Shown here in pieces: positions 25,589-38,400 of a stretch of DNA of 64,000 nucleotides. Below the pieces are notes generated by a model. It did no database searches and had not been told where the DNA came from. It saw only the letters and a program-made list of their open reading frames with translations. The position numbers were made by a program, and so were the translations under genes. Source of the DNA: Choristoneura fumiferana (taxonomy: Eukaryota; Arthropoda; Insecta; Lepidoptera; Tortricidae); NCBI RefSeq assembly GCF_025370935.1, contig NC_133474.1:17939062-18003061 (forward strand). The letters run 5' to 3'. The first letter of the stretch is position 1. Every line of letters begins with the position of its first letter.

Positions 25589-26110
25589 GTAATTAGCAAC
25601 AGATATACTCAGCGGCACAAAATTTGGCCCACTTTCCATACAAAATTACCTATTCTACATACATTTGTGGGCCAGATTTTTTTCCGCTCAGTTTACTTAC
25701 AAAAAATATAGTGGGCAACAACGACCTCACTTACCTACCTAAACACACTTCGTCTGATATTTGTGCGAGTCGCTTTTCGATTCTTAATAGCATTTTCATA
25801 TTGCGTCGCAATAAAGCAGACGCCGTCTTCAGAAAATTAATACTTATGAACAAATACATGAAAGTTTTGACTGTTTTTACAGAACTCCAAAGAGATTGAG
25901 CGAACAACACAAAAACATGAGATTTTTGTTTTTCATCGTAAAAAATCCAATTATCGCAACGTGAAACGAACGCTTTACGAAATTATTTTAGCCAAGAAAA
26001 CAAAAAAACAACGATCGAGTTTTTAGATTAAATTATTAACATTTATTTTATATGATTTCTCAAGTTTTTTTCATCAAGGGAAAAACATATTCATTTTTTT
26101 ATTATTAGGT

Positions 26111-26300
26111 ACAGTCAAGTGCAAAAATAAGTATCTATTCGAACCACTCAAAAATGGTGTTCCCACTACTACTTATAGTAGTGTCAATGGAATGTCAATC
26201 CTACTGTCAATGGAACTAGTGGGAACACACCTCAAAATATGTTACTACGGCCTTATTGCGTCGGAATAAGAGTCTGTGGTAGGTACTTATTTTTGAAACT
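26111..26300. mobile_element. Nested foldback element, about 190 bp
   Basis: Outer inverted pieces GCAAAAATAAGTA (26124) and TACTTATTTTTG (26284), and inner GTGTTCCCACT (26158) and AGTGGGAACAC (26218), are both present. The left edge TACAGTCAAGTGCAAAAATA is a motif I associate with lepidopteran MITEs. Confidence 0.5.
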
Positions 26301-26309
26301 TTGAATAAG

Positions 26310-29300
26310 TTCATATTTTGTACAAATTTACATCTTTAATTCGGAACTGATCATTAGAATCGTAGGTACTGTAGGGACTAGGCTGTATACCGCTGGCAGG
26401 TGGTGAAACTGACCACCTGGCAGGCTAGATTGGCTTTATTATGTATAATGGTAGTTTTTTTTTATATTGTATGATTCTAGAATTTGACTTACATGCCGGT
26501 GCACAGATTGCTCTCGACAGCCTGAGCGGCTGGAACTATCTCTGTAATCTAATTATAAGCTCTATAATAAATCTGAGTACTGAAAAAATATCCATTTTAT
26601 TTGAACTGAGTTTAAAGTCACGCGCGTAGATCCCCATTACCTAAGCTCTTACCAAGTTACAGTCCCCACAGTACCTAACGATTATTGTATTTTGTGATAT
26701 TTTTTACTTAATAATATCTGTGTTAAAAAAATAGAGTTGTGTTAAATACTTATTATGTATAGATATTATTTAATAATATTGTAAATCTGTGTAAAAAATA
26801 TATACCTCGTTTTGTTTCTTGCCGAATTCTTTTCAACAGTGTTTCCGAACCGGTGGTAGTTTTTTTTTGACGTTCATAGTTAAGTGCTTGTCATAGCCTA
26901 AATTGAATAAAGATATTTTGACTTTGATTTTTTGCGTTTAGGCAAGTTAATTAAACCCAGAAACTAGGTAATTTAACCAAAATGTTAGCCATAATATATC
27001 CTGCTTAGCACCGTGCGGCGTTTAAAACCCGTTGCCAAATGGGTTCATTTGCGAACAAAGCAAAGCGATAACGACAAGATAGAATACATATATTACACAT
27101 TTTATTCGTTAATTATTAGAATTAGAATTCTATTATACTCTCACAGAGGAGGGTTTCAAACGATAAAGGTTTCTCGGTTGCGCGACAAAGTTTCATTAAA
27201 GAAAATAATTAAAAGGCAGTCTCAGAAATAAGAGACTGCGTAGAGCGGGGTAGAGCTGAAATAAATGAAAGCACCAGACGGGTACCTGTATTAATGTAGC
27301 ACACTTTAGTTATTATTGCCACACTAGACAAAATAACTAGTGCTACGCTCTGGAATATCTACATTGTAACCGTTTTCTGTACCTAAAATACCCTGAATCT
27401 TTAAATTACCTACCTATAAAAGTTAAACCAATTATACCAACCAGAATAATAACCAATACAAAGTGATTCGGTGATTATGATTAATAATCTCGACTTATTT
27501 TCTTGTGATTTACGAATTTCAATTTCATTTGTAAAACATCCTGAAGCTAGTTTCACTGACGATGCTTAGCTTACTAAAATGTATTGAGTACCTAGATAGC
27601 GTAACATTGAAATCGCAGAAACCAAACACCCACTCAGTGCAAAATCGCCTTTCAATTTAAAATGCGATTTATTCATCGCTAAGTAATCCCGCGCCGCAAA
27701 GAAATATTAAAGGCGAAAGTTTGCGCACCCTCGCAGCCGGATAAACTGTCGCCGGAGGCAGGCGGGGCCGCGGCCCGCCGGGGCGCACGACAGGGCTCCC
27801 GGCTACTTACCTTATTGCATATTCCGTTCTTTTGATGTCCTTACAAATTGGATATTTGAAAGCGATACTGTCTTTCCAAGGGGACACGTATACCTATACC
27901 TACCTATACGTTCGATGAATTAAATCTGATAATTAAACCATACGTATTCCCAAATAAGTATAAAGTTTATTGAAACGGGTTCGTTAATGTGCCCAATTAC
28001 GAAGCTTAATTGGAATGCCGGGATTATACTTGTAGCTATCATACCCTTCCAAATATTTAATTGGCTTATCAAGCAATTTATAAACGGAATATTCGGATCT
28101 TGCCGGATTTCAGCCTATTCGTTACCGGTAATAAATCTAGATTGAAGAAGTAATTTTATCTTAAGATGGCAGGAAGATTCACAAAAGGCCATTACTTAGA
28201 TGATTCTCGTTTAAAGGTAACACTTTAGAATCCCACAAAAGGAGCACTGGCGATATTGTCAAATTCCTACAACGGGTAAGCCGTGTTCAACGATCTGCAG
28301 TTCGTTTAATTTCAATACATCCTACATTAGGAGTCCGCACAGTCAGTGTGATTCAGAACGAAAATAATGTTAGGAGGGCTCACCGACGTGAACGCACTCA
28401 ATTTGAAATGGCGTCACGCGGTCTGGGAAGATGGCGGCGCTCGCTCCAAGAAAATACTCCACCATTATTTGCAGACCTTCTCGTTTTCCACTTTTCACCG
28501 CCCTTCTACCAAAAAACAATGCGAACATCAATTAAACGAAATCTTTGATCTTTCTACTAAATATCTTTAAATCTAAGAGGATTTTTATAATTACTGGCAC
28601 ATTTTTCAAGCCAAGTACAAACAGGCGCTAAAGATAAACAGTTTTTTGGAGTTGTTTTATAGGTAAGAGTAAAGTAACACAAATCCATTAATAAGCCTCT
28701 TACCCTATCCGTCTAAAGTCAACATCGGTGTTCTCGGAGATGGCGGGAGGATCCCCTCTCGGGCGCGTTGCCATGGCGACGCTCGGGGGCACGGACCCGA
28801 ATTTTATCGATTCGGGTACAGACAGCAGCCGGCGAGCTTGCTCTCGCCTACACTAACACGATTCAACGCCTGTGTTTGCAGATCTCGGAGGTTTAGAAGG
28901 GCTTTGACATTTGGACTGTTTAAATATGTACGTATAGCTAAACAGCCATCTCGTAAAACAAATCGCTACTGCCCGCTCCCAGATAACCGTAATAAAGATA
29001 GGAATCGCGTCGTTGGCCCGCTGCGACATTAGCTCTGGAGGATCGACGCAGTAACGCTGTATCTAGGCACTAAGCTTTCTGGGTCATATCTATCAAGTTT
29101 ATTCAAGACCGCAAAACACAATCTCTGTCAACCTATCTATTGTTAACCTACTCTTTAAAAAATGTCTTAGTACCTACCTAGGTTACTTACAAAGATTCGC
29201 AAGTCTGAAAGAAGTTGAAAAGAATCGTTATAACAAATTCGAAGTGATAGAACTATACCTACTTGCAGTGTCTGTCAAGTAGTGTTAAGTACCTAGTCAA

Positions 29301-29640
29301 GTTAAATTCTTAACTCTGTTGTAAATGTGTTGAGACTTGTGAAATAGAAAAACTGGCCAATTGCCAATCAGATTTCCGCGAGAAGGGTTCCGCACTACCG
29401 TGCATTGTACACGACAATGTCAACTCCAATCCCTTTCTAATCGCGGGCGAATAATATGGGCATGACAATTGCTATTCCCAGATATTTCAAAAGGTGTGTC
29501 CAGATCGCTACAGTTATTGTATACACGTGTGCAGCGGGCATGCAATGCAGGAGCGTTTAGCGAACAGTGCGCACGGGGCGCATTCGCCAGATCTGGACAG
29601 ACCTTTACAAAATATCCAACTGCATAATACCTATACCTAT
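26310..29640. other. Gene-free stretch with GC islets at 27720-27800 and 28735-28860
   Basis: The islets GCCGGAGGCAGGCGGGGCCG and GGGCGCGTTGCCATGGCGAC lie in AT-rich sequence. A possible degraded retroelement frame at 28275-28420 reads LQRVSRVQRSAVRLI in one frame. No host exon recognised. Confidence 0.4.
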
Positions 29641-29672
29641 TCTACGCGGGCGGAGCCGCGGGCGGTCGCTAG
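29640..29672 (+). mobile_element. Helitron-like 3' end
   Basis: CGCGGGCGGAGCCGCGGGCG then GTCGCTAG|T, the same type of terminus as at 17297. Confidence 0.4.
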
Positions 29673-30114
29673 TAAAGTAATAAGCCTGATTTAAAGTCGC
29701 CAAAATGATGTCCCCATCCCTCTAATATTAGAAAGGTGGCAACCAAAAAAAAACAAGATAATGTCATGAAACTAAACGATATTGTGGCTTCGTGAGTGTG
29801 CATATCTCGCACATCTCTGTTATAAAATTATAACAAAAAAATTGAACAGACTACAAAAAACCATGAAAATAATTTTCTACCAGTCTGAAGTCGGTCGGTG
29901 CCTCAGCACGAGCCAGCAGTTTACTGTTACTTGAAAATAAAATAAATAAATAACAATAGGGAACTATTGTTATTTATTTTTTTATCTTACCCATTATATT
30001 GTGTTTTAGTTTATACTGTTACTACCTACTTATAAATTACACAGTGCATTAGTTTTAAGCTGTAATACTGTGTAATGTTTTTGAAAAATAAATAATAAAA
30101 TAAATTATTGAGGA

Positions 30115-30478
30115 GTCCTGGTGCTTCACCACCCGTTTTACCATATGCATTACGAGGAGCATAAATTGCTTAGCAACTGTGTCAAAGTAATTAAAATTCA
30201 ACCAATGCTTGTTATTGAGTAGTAACTTCGATGGTCAACTGTGGTCTTCATCATCAGTTTCACTTCACCAAATGATGATTTTCAAGAGCAAATGCACGAG
30301 TTACTACTAAATATATCCAATTTACTATAGGTGTCCCTAAAACATTTGAAGAGTTCCCTTGATTACCTTAAGATCCAATCATCAGATCCTGATTTGGTGC
30401 TTATGGGACCTAATTGAAGACAGACAAAAAAAATACAACCGAATTGATAACCTCCTCCTTTTTTGAAGTCGGTTAAAA
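30115..30478 (+). repeat. 360-bp dispersed repeat ending in AAGTCGGTTAAAAA, copy 1
   Basis: Begins CCTGGTGCTTCACCACCCGT and includes TGCATTACGAGGAGCATAAA, GATCCAATCATCAGATCCTG and AACCTCCTCCTTTTTTGAAG. Collinear with 58857-59245. Confidence 0.75.
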
Positions 30479-31654
30479 AGACCTATAGGCAGAGATGTAA
30501 GTAGAGAAGGACAGCCGGATAGCTGGACGGCGGAGCGGAAGGGCTACGAAACGGACAACTTGAAACGGAGACACTTCACTCGCTCATAAATTAGATTGAG
30601 AAAAACCAGGACTTGTAGTTTTTGAGATATCTTCGAAAACCTGTCATTCTTACATAAAAGGACGTAACCGCCGTAATGGTGCTATGAAAATGGGCTATTT
30701 TGTGTCAGCGACTAAACAATATTCATAACTCATTTTCAACACACACTTGCCCGGTATTGTCGAACGGACTAAAGTAACCAAATTAGACAGCCAGAAAACT
30801 GCTAGGAAAACCAATAGGTACCTACTCGTGAGATTATTATTTCCACAACAGGTAAAATTGTTTTCTAAAACCTATGTAATGTGTCACTGCTGTTATAAAT
30901 AAATTATTTTCTTTCTTTGTTTCTAAAATAAATTGCTGATTTTCTATTGATCAAATTTCATAGTTTTTTTTTTTAAGCATTCGTACACCTAGACGTATAA
31001 ATAATCCAGAAGGCCAACTTGACTGCGTGCCATATGATCGAATTTTCAAAACCACTCACGCACCTAAGTAGCCAAAAGACATTACTTTGAGCATAAACGT
31101 ATCTCCAGTTGTACGAGTACGTATAACCGTGACTAAACAAGTAAACCGTATCCCACGCAGTAATAACGGTCAAAAACACGCACGCACCCCGCTCCGACCC
31201 TAAGCAAAAATTTGATAAACAAAAAATGGGAGCAGTAGTTACATCAGGACGGCGAAAACACAACTCTCAAAGCGATTTTTGAGTAGGGATAAAAAGGAAA
31301 GCGGAGTCACAAAGGGTTCCGCGAGCGAGATATGAACTATTGCACCCTTCGCACACCTCCCCTATCAATTGTTACCAGTTGCGCATATTTTTACCCACAA
31401 AAACAACCCTCCGAGAGCATGAGATCGTGCCGTATTTTGTGATAATACCATGAGAATTTATATGAAGATTACGTTATCAGGAGCACTCTCTATCATTAAG
31501 ACGTTACCATAATTGGGATGTCCCATTTTTTGACAACATATAATAAATCGAAAACTATTTGGAGAAATAGGCTTTGTGAAGCGTTTTTAGAATTCAGATT
31601 CCGAAAATATGATAAACTGATTTGTTGTTTCTTTAAAAAAATATGGCTCTGTCC

Positions 31655-31755
31655 ATCAGAGGTCAATTTTGCCAGTGTCTAGTAGTTTTTGCCGTTGTAC
31701 GGTAAAAAAATTCTAGAAAACGAAATATGAGAGGTAATGGTGGATGAACGATGAC
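31655..31755 (+). repeat. 110-bp dispersed repeat, copy 1
   Basis: CATCAGAGGTCAATTTTGCC, GTGTCTAGTAGTTTTTGCCG, ATATGAGAGGTAATGGTGGA; shared with 35920-36035. No inverted ends seen. Confidence 0.6.
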
Positions 31756-31759
31756 CAAT

Positions 31760-34300
31760 TAGCAAAATATTTAGATTTTTTCGATAAACTGATTTAAATA
31801 AACAAAATTTAAGTAATGTCACAATGGCGGTTATAAAGCAGGTCTACACTCTGAAGCAAATTGACAGTTTGAAATGTTGATGTTGCTGTCCTGCTTATAA
31901 TAGCAAAGAGTGACAAAGATAGAACTTTAATCACATGATGCGCACCCGGCTTTAAACAGTTGTCAGTGACAAGACAAATCAGTAATGCCACAGAATATGT
32001 TATGTACAACCTGACTTTTTCTAGGCAATGGAACATGGCTGTCTCACTGTGACGTCATCCAGCATATTTCGTAAAAAAAATATAAAAATAAAATACTCAT
32101 CTTAATTAAAAATCGATGAAAATCTTAATTAAAAATCGATGAAAATGGTATCTTAATTAAAATATCATATTCTTTCCAAAAATAAAATAAAAACTATAGG
32201 TAATTTTTTTGGTGCATCCCAATTTGTATGAAACATGTTTTATGGTTATTTGACGGCAGAAGTAGGGGACTAGGTAACAAGTTCAATTCCCCATGAATTT
32301 AACCGAAGAATTAGTGTTATTCGAATATAAAGTTTGACAGGTAGGTTATTTAAAATTAGCTAGGTCCCTACATCATCGAAAATATTATTTTGTTACCTTT
32401 TATAGGGACGTTACACCCGCTACTAAGCGCAGGCCTTACCTACTCAGGGTAAGCGAACGTAAGCAATGCTGACTGGCAACTATGTACAATTGGGTTTATA
32501 TTTTGTTCAGGCTTTCTTACGATACTAAAATAACGCAAAAAGTATTACAAAAACAGTATTAAAGTGATACCAAATCATTTTAACGCAAAATTTATCAGGA
32601 TTTAATTTAGAAGCTGACATAGCAGACAAAATAGCGATCTTTCACAAAGAAAGGACCATCAAAAGCAAAAGACGAACCTGCCGAAAAAACGGTTTTTCCA
32701 GGCGACTTCTGTTGACGTTATTCGTAAAAAGTATCGCTGGGTCCGATTAACACAGTATCCTTGAAGATGTCGCTCGCAAAAAGGGGCATAAGGGGACAAA
32801 GGGCCCTGAAACATTTCTCATTGAGGCGAGGGGTGGCGTGGGGCGGCCCCCTCCCCACTACGTGCAGACTCCGGCCACGATGTCCATAATTTATGCTTTC
32901 GAGCGGACCACGAAAAATAAATGAGCGCCCGTAACAAGAGGAAACGGAAAAATAACTTACGTCGCCCGAAACCGTACGTCACTGACGCCTTGTGCTCCCG
33001 CGGCTGTCGCAGAACCCATTGACAATTTGTGGAAAACGTCCTCGGCTCAGTCGGGATGCACCGGGTTCAATATGTACTTATATAGCGATAACATTATTAC
33101 CACCCTTTGTCAAAAAAACGCAATTTTGTTAAAAAGCTTTCTAGCTATTGCCTAACGCAGATCACTCCTTTGTGCTCTTTGGAAAAGAAAGTAAAGAATC
33201 AATGTTCAATATGTTCATTTCAATCATTTCCTTTTCGACTTTTACAACAATGAAACTCATCAAGCGAGTTTGAGGGAGAAAATATATTACAACATGAAGT
33301 GAACCGTAAAGCGTGGCGACAGAGTCGGAGAAAGTATAATACATTCTAGCGAGTCCTATATGATAGTCACCCTAAGTAGGACAGAGCTGAATAGAGCAGA
33401 GTACCCACGCGATACGATACATAATACATCATGATATTGTATTAATTTGTGCGCGCGAGCGGGTCGCGTGGCAGGGGCACCGGGCTACACTTTTTTAGGG
33501 AGTAATTAATGGTCCCGAGCACCTCTCGGGCCTATTTTGATTTCTCGTTTTCTTTCGAGCGCCCCGGGAATTGAAAAGCGATGGACGGAACCCCGGATAA
33601 TTTAATCAATCCCCGGTAAATTAAGGACACTCAAATATTTTTTCAACCTCCGAAAACAGGGAGCACGAGCTTTTTCCGGCGGCTCCTAGTTAACGGACAA
33701 AGGACGTACTTACCCGCTCTAAATCAATTTTATGCTTCTAAAAGACAAAGGTGGACTGATAATTCAAAAAAAAACTATAAAGTAGTTACTTGTATTATTA
33801 ATTTAATATTTCGTATTTACAATGATAAAAAATAGTAGGTACTTAGCTATTAAATAACCAAACGGTTATTTACAAACTTCAAGTTTTTTTATACTACTAT
33901 TTGAATACATTTTCAGTATTCGTGAAGTGCTTTGGCAGTACTGTTGTGTCAAAACATTAGGGTAACATGTCACGATAGCTCCGTGCTGTGACTATTGATT
34001 TGCCACCTGCTTCGGACATGTCTACCCCAAAGGGAAATGGACGAGAGCTTATCTTTGTTTGTTCTGTTTGTATTGTTCATTTTATTTTTAATAAATAGAT
34101 TCAAAGAAAGATTTAATACCTATTATTAAAGTTATCAAAATTATAGTCGCATTAAATACCGTATCTTTCTAAACGTTGTAGTGTAGGTACAATGCAAAAT
34201 GATTTCATACTCAAACAACTCTCTGCGGTCACCTACAGTTTGAACTGCGACCAAAGTTTTTAAATGTAATGGTTTAAAATGTAATAAGGAACAATTTTGT
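31760..34300. other. Gene-free stretch with GC islets at 32780-33060 and 33440-33720
   Basis: The two islets alternate GC-rich pieces (GGGTGGCGTGGGGCGGCCCC; GAGCGCCCCGGGAATTG) with AT-rich homeobox-like TAATTAAT and ATTTAATCAAT words, a texture seen in regulatory elements. No reading frame. Confidence 0.4.
32098..32146 (+). repeat. Short tandem duplication
   Basis: A 22-bp unit (TCTTAATTAAAAATCGATGA then AA) occurs twice back to back, followed by a partial third copy at about 32151 (TCTTAATTAAAAT). Confidence 0.75.
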
Positions 34301-34301
34301 T

Positions 34302-35033
34302 CCTATCTGTTCTTTGATCGAAAATGTGTCATAGTCATATGAATCATATGATATGTCGGACAGGGCTGCCTAGCAAAATCTTGATTTTTTTTTCGTAATA
34401 TTTCGCTTTTACGGTACGTTTATTTTTTGTTGCATTCAGCTTCTATGCTTGCATAAAGTGTCATAGAAAAGAGGCGGATACAAAAAAAACTATAGTTTCG
34501 TACTTCGGTAGTGATTAGTTTTTTGTTTCTCTTATTTTTGTAATTGTAATGGCAAGATTTTTTTTTAATTTAATATTTATTAGATAGTTCGTTAGAATTT
34601 GAAAACAGCGCCATCTCTCATTCCTTGTGGGCAGTACAGTACATGCTTTATGAAAGTGTGCAACTACGTCGTACCGCAGACTTGCGTACAGATGGCGCTT
34701 AGCGACAAATTGTTCGGAAATATCGCAAGGTAACCATAACGAACAAATAATAAGTCGTAGAAACCATCGTTACCATTTCAAGAATACTTTGGGAAATTTC
34801 GCTAAGTAACGTACCCACAGCTTGGTATACATGTTGAGCACATAATATGGAACGTTAAAGAGCCAGGTTAGACTCCTGGAGCGTAGCTTTATCTTTACTG
34901 GATCTAGTTACGTTACGTACTACATAGTAATATGAAACAACTAACGACAAGATTTTGCTAGGCAGACCTGCGGCGTTGTATGAACCTCTGTGTAACCTCA
35001 TAAGTCACATTTAAATCAAAGAACAGATAGGCG
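34302..35033. mobile_element. Long-TIR element of about 730 bp
   Basis: Outer arms TCCTATCTGTTCTTTGAT (34302) and ATCAAAGAACAGATAGG (35016) are inverted. Inner arms CTGCCTAGCAAAATCTTG (34368) and CAAGATTTTGCTAGGCAG (about 34950) are also inverted and symmetrically placed. A further inner pair, AGCGCCATCT and AGATGGCGCT, lies near 34610 and 34690. The arms together span about 85 bp with divergence. Noncoding. Confidence 0.65.
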
Positions 35034-35417
35034 CAGAATGATACGGTGGGATCTTACGCTATGACGACTAATCAAATCAAACATTGGCACGTTTAAAACA
35101 ACGTGATAATTCTTGGTCTGTTGTGAATCGTGACACATATAATAATACATCTTAGCATAACGCTATCATTTCAAAAAGTTCGTTATTCTCAATAAAATTC
35201 TTAACAATAAACTAGAAGGCACACCAAGACGGCACGATGTATCTAACCTATATTAATACCAGTTGAAGGTTTACAGTCAAACTTAACAGTTCATAATTCG
35301 TATTTTAAAACGCCTGCTAGTCGGGTAGTTTCGGCATACAATCACACACATACAATGAAATCCACATTTTTCTCAAAACATTCTCATGTGTAACGTTTGT
35401 ATGTGACAAGATAGCGA

Positions 35418-38400
35418 CTAGAGACTTTTACTTGCAATTTTTCTACCCCAACCAAGTTTGAGAAATAGCGTAGACAAATGCTTGAACTCTTGGTTTATGA
35501 CCGCTTCGAACCAGAGTTCGTTGTCGGCAAACGCAGAATTAGTACCTTCGATCTGTAAGTACGTGTACGGGGCAAGAGCGAGATGATGTCTTATGCTTAA
35601 CATGCTATCGGCATCTGGGACATACTCAGTGAGTTTCTGTGCTACTTGCGGGTGCAGCCGTCTGAAGGCGAAGCCGCTCTGCCGGCCTGAGAACATGCCC
35701 TCTTCCACCAGACAACGTACAAGGTCCGACGTGTAGCCTTTCAGTACTTGCTTGTGTTCGGAATGCCTTTGATCCTTTTGGTTCTCTTTTGTCGATTGCA
35801 AAGCGAACATTACTTTCTTGTACCTGAAAGGAGGGTGATTTTGTACTTTTCGGCAGTTCGAAGTTCCCCGACACGGATGATGGATAAAGCGCGGAGCGTT
35901 AGTTAGTTACAAAAAAAATGATTTTTATCAGAGGACCATTTTGCCAGTGTCTATATTCTAGCTAGTGTGTTCGTTGTTCGGCAAAAAATTCTAGAAAACT
36001 ATATATGAGAGGTAATGATGGATGACAAAAACAAATGGGACAAAAGATAGATGGATAAAAAATCCGTTGTTCAATAGTTACAGCAGTATAAGGGCGGCGA
36101 CCCGGTCCAGCAGCGCAGCGGACACGCCCAGCAGCGGCAGCGCGAGCGCGGCGGGCGCGGGCAGGCCTCCCGGGGGTACTCCCCCCGCCAGCTCCGCTAG
36201 CCCCATGCGCTCCGCCGACTGTACGCTCGAGTACAGCAGCCTGATGTCATCTGCAATATGAACACGGTTTGAGGCATCCATATCGATCTACTAGGATCTA
36301 AAATCCACTTTAGTCTTCCAAGAAAAAGGGTGCAAGCTTATGAGATTGAAGTGATCAATCGAATCATTTTATTATAATTCGACTTTGTACACCTCTTTCT
36401 CTTATTAACTGTTATGTACATAAACTACTGCTTTCATCATCCGTCCATCCAACTTCAAGCTTTACTAGCAACAAACTCAAACTCTTTATTGCGTTAAATG
36501 TTGCAGCAGCAGCAGCAGGATTACAGATTATTCGAGTTTTTTTTCTTGGTGCCGAGAACCTAAACTGAATTTAGACGAGTCGTATGCGCCTTGTTTTTTA
36601 TTTTATTTATTCGACTGGATGGCAAACGAGCAAGTGGGTCTCCTGATGGTAAGAGATCACCACCGCCCATAGACACCTGCAACACCAGGGGGATTGCAGA
36701 TGCGTTGCCAGCCTAGAGGCCTAAGATGGGATACCTCAAGTGCCAGTAATTTCACCGGCTGTCTTACTCTCCACGCCGAAACACAACAGTGCAAGCACTG
36801 CTATTTCACGGCAGGATTAGCGAGCAAGATGGTGGTAGCAATCCGGGCGGACTTTGCACAAGGTCCTACCACCTGTAAAGTAAACATCGAGACCTCAGCT
36901 CTTGCGAATCGATCTATACAGCGTTACATCGTTCAGATAAGCTAGTACTGTACCTGGGTTCGCCTGCAGCGCCCGTCCGCACATGCCGTGGACGGCCTCG
37001 GCGACGGCGCGCAGCGCGGCGAGGATCGCGGCACGCGGCGGCGGCGGCGGCCCCAGCACCGGCCGGCGGCGCGCGCTCGCGTACACCTGGGATCACGCAC
37101 GAATTACCATCAGGTAGAGTAGGCACTAGATAGGTAGGTAGGTAGGAAAGACCTAAGGGCCCGCATCACCTAGGGGCCCCGCGTGCACACAAAAGTAATT
37201 GAAAATGTTTCATTGTGACAGTTTAATTGGATTTTTTTTTATCCTCAAGGGCAATAAGTAGGTATTGTTACTTTTTCCACCACCATGTTATTAGGGAATA
37301 TATATATATGCGTGGACGATTTCTTTCAAAGAATTTAACATGATATAAAACTGGAAGATAAAACGAATGACGTAAAAATCATTCATATCTGTTCAAATAT
37401 TAGCAAGATATGAGCGCTTAAATTTTGCACTCTATCTCTTTTTAGAAAAATTAAACTTAGTATAAACTTTTTATGGTCTCTGTTGTCTTTATCCAAGATG
37501 GATCTCCCTGTCTATTTAACAAGTTAAATTGTTATTTTTAAGATATTTAAGATATTGATATCTTCGTTATTTTTTAAGATAAAGTTCTTTCACAACTCGG
37601 TTTGTTAAACAATAAAAATATATTTGAACACATATCTGTATTATTTTCTATTGCAATTTTGCGAGCAGGTGATAATTGAAATTATTAGTTGACGAACATT
37701 TTTATTAGTTAATTTTCGTAACACACGAGGAACGTCGGTTCACTCGTGTAAAATTGTCGTTTGACCAGGAGCTCAAAGCGAGGTCAAGCAGGAGCCTAAC
37801 AAACCGGAATCAAGATATGCTCCGCTACTCACAAGGTTGGTGTACATAGTAGTGAGCGTCGTTAGCAGCGCGCACTGACGCGCGGGCGCGGCGCGCTGGT
37901 AGGCACGCTGCAGCGGCGCCAGGACACGTGCCACCGCTTCCACGTCCACCCACTCCAGCAGCTCCAGGATCTGACAGAGGGGGTTACACATGGTACCAAT
38001 GAGGGCTATCGTTTTTTGTCTCACTAAATGGCGCACTGTTGCGTGAGGTTTTTAAGTATGGCTTTCGAAGTCTGTTATTACCGGCGTGAAAACAAAGTTT
38101 AGATTAAAATCATATTTAATACACCTTAAAACCGTACCATAAAAATATCGAGCATGCCACAGTGTTGCATAGTCCCTGTTTTGTTCGGAAAAAAGGGAGG
38201 ACAAAGGTTTCTGAAAGACAAAACTCTCTCAAAACACAGACATTCATTGCCCCGGAACGCATATTTGCCATAATTAATTTCAGATATTGCAAAATATTCA
38301 CAAAATTATTCTAATTATAAATAAACCCGCGTAGCTCACCCAAAAACTATGAGATTTGACATTTCGGAGACCTCACGCTACACTAGCGCCTCTAGTGGCG

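Noticed and set aside
28348..28570. Overlapping short ORFs and an LQRVSRVQRSAVRLI reading
   Set aside because: The phrase recalls the region C-terminal to LINE reverse transcriptases but is too short and isolated to call.
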